NCBI GenBank assembly: GCA_013140875.1 | Contig: JABFSB010000187.1 | Span: forward strand, 1-7,972 | Reading direction: 5' to 3' | Length of the DNA stretch: 7,972 nucleotides | DNA from: Acidobacteriota bacterium | GTDB taxonomy: Bacteria > Acidobacteriota > Blastocatellia > Pyrinomonadales > Pyrinomonadaceae | Shown: in pieces, positions 5,343-7,972 of the stretch | How positions within the stretch are numbered: the first letter of the stretch is position 1 | Layout of the letters: every line of letters begins with the position of its first letter | The notes under the pieces: generated by a model | Told to the model about the DNA's origin: nothing | What the model saw: the letters and a program-made list of their open reading frames with translations, nothing else | The model's database searches: none | Position numbers and translations under genes: made by a program

Positions 5343-6584
5343 TCATTCCGCGTACCGTTTGAAAATCAAACACGCGTTCGTGCCGCCAAATCCGAAACTG
5401 TTGGAAAGCGCGTAATCGACTTCGGCTTCGCGGGCGATATTCGGGATATAGTCCAGGTCGCAGTCCGGATCGGGAAACTCGTAGTTTATGGTCGGCGGCA
5501 GCTTTTTCTCGTGGATGGCTAAAATCGAAAGCACGGCTTCGATACCACCGGCGGCGCCTAATGCATGGCCGGTCATCGATTTCGTTGAGCTTACCGCGAC
5601 CTTATCCGCATGCTCGCCCATAACCTTGCGGATCGCCATCGATTCGAACTTATCGTTGTAAGGTGTCGATGTCCCATGAGCATTTACGTAGCCGATTTGG
5701 TCAGGCGTGATCCCGGCATCCTTGATGGCACGCTCCATTACGCGGATCGCCCCGGAGCCGGTTTCGTCGGGCATCGTCACATGAAAAGCATCGCCGCTCA
5801 TTCCATAACCTACGATCTCGGCATAGATCCGAGCTCCACGAGCTTTTGCAAACTCAAGTTCTTCAAGGATAAGTATCCCGGAACCTTCGCCGATGACAAA
5901 TCCATCCCGCTCGGCGTCAAACGGGCGCGATGCCCTTTTCGGGTCGTCATTCCGAGTCGAAAGGGCCCGCATCGAAGCAAATCCCGCGACCGACATCGGC
6001 GTGATCGCGCTTTCGGCACCGCCGCAGATCATCGCGTCGGCATCGCCGCGTTCGATCAGCCTAAAGCTGTCGCCTATCGCATGGGCGCCAGCGGAACAGG
6101 CGGTTGCCGTGGCCGAATTCGGGCCTTTCGCGCCGTGTCGTATCGACACGTTGCCGGCCGCAAGATTGACGATTGCCGAAACGATAAAGAAGGGCGAAAC
6201 GCGGTCAGGACCGGAATTGAGCAGTTTTTCGTGCTCACGCTCAATCGCCCAAAAATCGCCAATGCCGGAACTGATATACGTTCCGACCATCTCGGCATTC
6301 GAATCATCGATCACCAGTCCGCTGTCCTTCACGGCTTCGTCCGAAGCCGCCAAGGCAAAGTGTGTAAACGCACCCATTCGCCGAGCTTCCTTCTTATCGA
6401 GAAAGCTCAACGGATCGAAATCCTTCACCTCGCACGCGAACTGAACCGAGAATTTCTCCGGATCGAACTTCTTTATATAGTCCGCCCCGTTTTCGCCGTT
6501 CATCATTGCGGACCATGTCGAAGGCACGTCATTTCCGCACGGCGTAACCAGCCCGAGTCCCGTTACTACTACTCGTCTTTTCAT
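5343..6584 (-). CDS. fabF: 3-oxoacyl-[acyl-carrier-protein] synthase II (KAS II)
   Basis: A 413-residue condensing enzyme, the normal FabF length, beginning MKRRVVVTGLGLVTPCGNDV. The catalytic triad is in place with E. coli numbering: Cys163 in T-A-C-S-A-G-A-H-A-I-G, His303 in N-A-H-G-T-S-T-P-Y-N-D, and His340 in KSMTGHALGAAGG, with Lys335. The C-terminal S-F-G-F-G-G-T-N-A (397-405) is the conserved glycine loop. It elongates acyl-ACP with malonyl-ACP in the cytoplasm and in other bacteria handles the later steps and the unsaturated branch. It follows acpP by 93 bases that hold an inverted repeat. No convincing Shine-Dalgarno precedes the ATG, because the repeat's arm ends about ten bases upstream. 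A long open frame on the opposite strand is only a shadow. The gene ends at the terminator hairpin. Confidence 0.97.
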   Translation of the reverse strand: MKRRVVVTGLGLVTPCGNDVPSTWSAMMNGENGADYIKKFDPEKFSVQFACEVKDFDPLSFLDKKEARRMGAFTHFALAASDEAVKDSGLVIDDSNAEMVGTYISSGIGDFWAIEREHEKLLNSGPDRVSPFFIVSAIVNLAAGNVSIRHGAKGPNSATATACSAGAHAIGDSFRLIERGDADAMICGGAESAITPMSVAGFASMRALSTRNDDPKRASRPFDAERDGFVIGEGSGILILEELEFAKARGARIYAEIVGYGMSGDAFHVTMPDETGSGAIRVMERAIKDAGITPDQIGYVNAHGTSTPYNDKFESMAIRKVMGEHADKVAVSSTKSMTGHALGAAGGIEAVLSILAIHEKKLPPTINYEFPDPDCDLDYIPNIAREAEVDYALSNSFGFGGTNACLIFKRYAE

Positions 6585-6594
6585 AACAAGTTCT

Positions 6595-6669
6595 GAGTCC
6601 CGCCTTTAGCAGCTTCTCCCGGCTTCGGCGGACGCCTAGCAGGAGCGGGGCCGCCTAAAGGCGGGACTC
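6595..6669. repeat. Inverted repeat in the acpP-fabF gap
   Basis: Perfect 15-base arms GAGTCCCGCCTTTAG (6595-6609) and CTAAAGGCGGGACTC (6655-6669) flank a 45-base G+C-rich centre that can fold further (CCGGCTTCGGCGG at 6619-6631). It starts eight bases after the acpP stop on the minus strand and ends ten bases before the fabF ATG. There is no T-tract, so it looks like a mobile intergenic repeat or mRNA-stabilising hairpin rather than a terminator. Its sequence is unrelated to the other hairpins in the window. Confidence 0.75.
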
Positions 6670-6677
6670 CAAACAAC

Positions 6678-6914
6678 CTAACCTTTATGTTGTTCGACGT
6701 ACGCATAGGCGTCGCGAACACTCTGTATTTTTTCGGCGTCTTCATCCGGAATCTCGATATCGAATTCTTCTTCGAATCTCATCACAAGCTCCACCAAGTC
6801 GAGTGAGTCGGCACCGAGATCTTCGATAAATCGAGCATTTTCAGTGACTTCCGCCTCGTCGACGCCTAATTCATCGACAATGATTTGTTTGATCTTATCC
6901 TGGACTTCTGACAT
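6678..6914 (-). CDS. acpP: Acyl carrier protein
   Basis: A 78-residue acidic protein, the standard ACP length. The phosphopantetheine attachment site is Ser37 in EDLGADSLDLVELVMRFEEE (31-50), the D-S-L motif. The C-terminal helices IPDEDAEKIQSVRDAYAYVE (55-74) are typical. After attachment of the 4'-phosphopantetheine arm it carries growing acyl chains among FabD, FabH, FabF and the reductases. A strong Shine-Dalgarno GAGGAG (6920-6925 on the minus strand) lies five bases from the ATG at 6914. fabD ends only 16 bases upstream, so the two are cotranscribed. This is the only gene in the minus-strand fab/etf block with an obvious Shine-Dalgarno, fitting the high demand for ACP. Confidence 0.98.
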   Translation of the reverse strand: MSEVQDKIKQIIVDELGVDEAEVTENARFIEDLGADSLDLVELVMRFEEEFDIEIPDEDAEKIQSVRDAYAYVEQHKG

Positions 6915-6930
6915 AAGTTCTCCTCTGATT

Positions 6931-7863
6931 TTATTGCGTTTCTAGTGTACTTCTCAAACTTTCGGTATTCTCAACATTTGCATAGACCGCGTCCCTCCTG
7001 ATCTGGCGAACGAGGCCGGTCAAAACTTTTCCCGGACCGACTTCGATGAACTTTTCGACGCCAGCGGCGAACATATTTTCTACTGTCTGCAGCCAACGGA
7101 CCGGCGACGACACCTGCCGAGTCAATCTGTCGGCAACGACTGTCGACTCGCTATTTGGCTCCGCATCGACATTATGGAAGACAGGAAATTCGAAACCGGA
7201 ATATTCCAAAGCCCTCAAATCCTCCGCCAATCGTTCCTGAGCGGACATCATCAGAGCACAATGGAAAGGGGCCGAAACATTCAGTTTGATCGCCCGCTTC
7301 GCTCCCTTCTCTTTCAAAACGTCACAAGCACGGTCGACCGCTTCGGCGTTTCCTGCTATCACAAGCTGAGCCGGCGAATTAATGTTTGCCGGGCTGCACA
7401 CCTGGCCATTCGCCGCTTCAACGCAGCCGGCTTCGACCGTTTCAGCATTCAGGCCAAGGATCGCGGCCATCGCCCCGACGCCGACGGGAACGGCTTCCTG
7501 CATATAAGTGCCGCGTTTTCTCACCGTTCGAACTGCGTCTGCAAAATCCAAAACACCGGCCGCAACCAGAGCCGAATATTCACCTAGACTGTGGCCGGCT
7601 ACGAAATCGGGTTTTGCAAATCCCTCTGACAGCATCGCGCGATACGCGGCAAGTGATGCCGTAAGAATGGCCGGCTGTGTATTTGCGGTAAGCTGTAGAT
7701 CAGCCTCGTCGCCGGCAAAGCACATTTCCGACAGCGAAAAGCCTAGTGCATCGTCCGCCTGTTCAAACACTTCACGCGCGGCAGCAAAATTATCAAATAA
7801 ATCCTTCCCCATGCCGACAGCCTGGCTGCCCTGTCCAGGAAATATGTATGCAATTTTCGCCAT
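6931..7863 (-). CDS. fabD: Malonyl-CoA:ACP transacylase
   Basis: A 310-residue protein, the normal FabD length, beginning M-A-K-I-A-Y-I-F-P-G-Q-G-S-Q (1-14). The nucleophile is Ser92 in G-H-S-L-G-E-Y, the catalytic His201 lies in S-A-P-F-H-C, Gln11 is in GQGSQ and Arg117 binds the malonyl carboxylate. All have the same numbering as E. coli FabD. VGPGKVLTGL (277-286) is the conserved C-terminal loop. It moves malonyl groups from CoA to ACP, supplying FabH and FabF. It follows fabH with a 78-base gap filled by a hairpin repeat and precedes acpP by 16 bases. The ATG at 7863 has no clear Shine-Dalgarno (TTTAGG directly abuts it), but the conserved N-terminus leaves no alternative start. Confidence 0.97.
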   Translation of the reverse strand: MAKIAYIFPGQGSQAVGMGKDLFDNFAAAREVFEQADDALGFSLSEMCFAGDEADLQLTANTQPAILTASLAAYRAMLSEGFAKPDFVAGHSLGEYSALVAAGVLDFADAVRTVRKRGTYMQEAVPVGVGAMAAILGLNAETVEAGCVEAANGQVCSPANINSPAQLVIAGNAEAVDRACDVLKEKGAKRAIKLNVSAPFHCALMMSAQERLAEDLRALEYSGFEFPVFHNVDAEPNSESTVVADRLTRQVSSPVRWLQTVENMFAAGVEKFIEVGPGKVLTGLVRQIRRDAVYANVENTESLRSTLETQ

Positions 7864-7877
7864 CCTAAATGCGGAAG

Positions 7878-7938
7878 CCCGCGCGTCATCAAGGGCGTAA
7901 TGCGAACGTTGAATGTTACGCCCTCGCTAACGCGCGGG
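7878..7938. repeat. Nested inverted-repeat (REP-like) element, copy 2
   Basis: Outer arms CCCGCGCGT (7878-7886) and ACGCGCGGG (7930-7938) are perfect. Inner arms AGGGCGTAA (7892-7900) and TTACGCCCT (7916-7924) are also perfect. Partly unpaired five-base bulges separate the two stems, and the loop holds the palindrome AACGTT (7905-7910). It fills the fabH-fabD gap. CAAGGGCG, GCGA(A)CGT-x-GAATG, CGCC-x-T and the terminal GCGGG are shared in the same order with the element at 1398-1473. Confidence 0.8.
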
Positions 7939-7941
7939 AGC

Positions 7942-7972
7942 CTAAAACCTTATCACGGTCCCGCCCCACGTC
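7942..7972 (-). CDS. fabH: 3-oxoacyl-[acyl-carrier-protein] synthase III (KAS III), last nine codons
   Basis: On the minus strand the last bases of the window read T-W-G-G-T-V-I-R-F followed by a TAG stop (7942-7944). This matches the invariant FabH C-terminus (G-F-T-W-G-x-x-x-x-R-F/W), and the position directly upstream of fabD is the usual place for fabH. The rest of the gene lies beyond the window. FabH starts fatty acid synthesis by condensing acetyl-CoA (or a branched acyl-CoA) with malonyl-ACP. Only nine residues are visible, so the call rests on the motif plus the gene order. Confidence 0.8.
   Translation of the reverse strand, partial: TWGGTVIRF

Noticed and set aside
5610..6596. 328-codon open frame on the plus strand opposite fabF
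   Set aside because: It is fully antisense to a complete fabF with all catalytic residues, its translation shows no domain, and such long shadows are common opposite codon-biased genes.
1..7972. CRISPR arrays, tRNA/rRNA genes, insertion sequences, phage genes or a riboswitch
   Set aside because: No regularly spaced direct repeats, no cloverleaf or rRNA-like stretches, no transposase or integrase motifs, and no leader long enough with recognisable riboswitch elements.

Overview
The window looks like a piece of chromosome from a free-living Gram-negative-type bacterium. The best guess is an Acidobacteriota member, class Blastocatellia/Pyrinomonadales. That guess rests on the style of the intergenic repeats (G+C-rich nested hairpins and an 'SRKGAKTQR'-type repeat) and on the general protein character. 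It is an inference, since no 16S rRNA or marker protein could be searched. No phage, insertion sequence, CRISPR array, tRNA or rRNA was seen.

Left part (1-1309): the 3' part of a YdeI/OmdA-family gene on the plus strand meets, stop codon to stop codon, a minus-strand gene carrying a Panacea (SocA-like, DUF4065) antitoxin domain. No partner toxin is visible. The 265-base gap 1310-1574 holds a promoter for the Panacea gene, a nested hairpin repeat, a short T-rich repeat fragment and the promoter/operator of the next operon.

Centre-left (1575-3394, plus strand): a small regulatory operon, ArsR-type repressor, SRPBCC (AHSA1-like) protein, PhnB-like VOC protein and a four-helix membrane protein of unknown function. 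A near-consensus sigma-70-type promoter lies directly before arsR. A 10+2+10 inverted repeat fills its spacer and most of its -10 box, so autorepression is likely. The -10 is so close to the ATG that the mRNA may be leaderless.

Right part (3427-7972, minus strand): a housekeeping lipid-metabolism block read right to left: fabH (only its last nine codons and stop are visible), fabD, acpP, fabF, a terminator hairpin, then etfB and etfA. Together these encode malonyl-CoA:ACP transacylation, the acyl carrier, chain elongation by KAS II, and the electron transfer flavoprotein that accepts electrons from acyl-CoA dehydrogenases. No fabG lies inside the cluster. Three of the intergenic gaps (fabH-fabD, acpP-fabF, etfB-etfA) each hold a different inverted repeat.

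No clearly new defence or enzymatic system was found. The most interesting points are the apparently orphan Panacea gene, the operator-embedded and possibly leaderless arsR promoter, and two diverged copies of one nested-hairpin element (1398-1473 and 7878-7938) about 6.4 kb apart.
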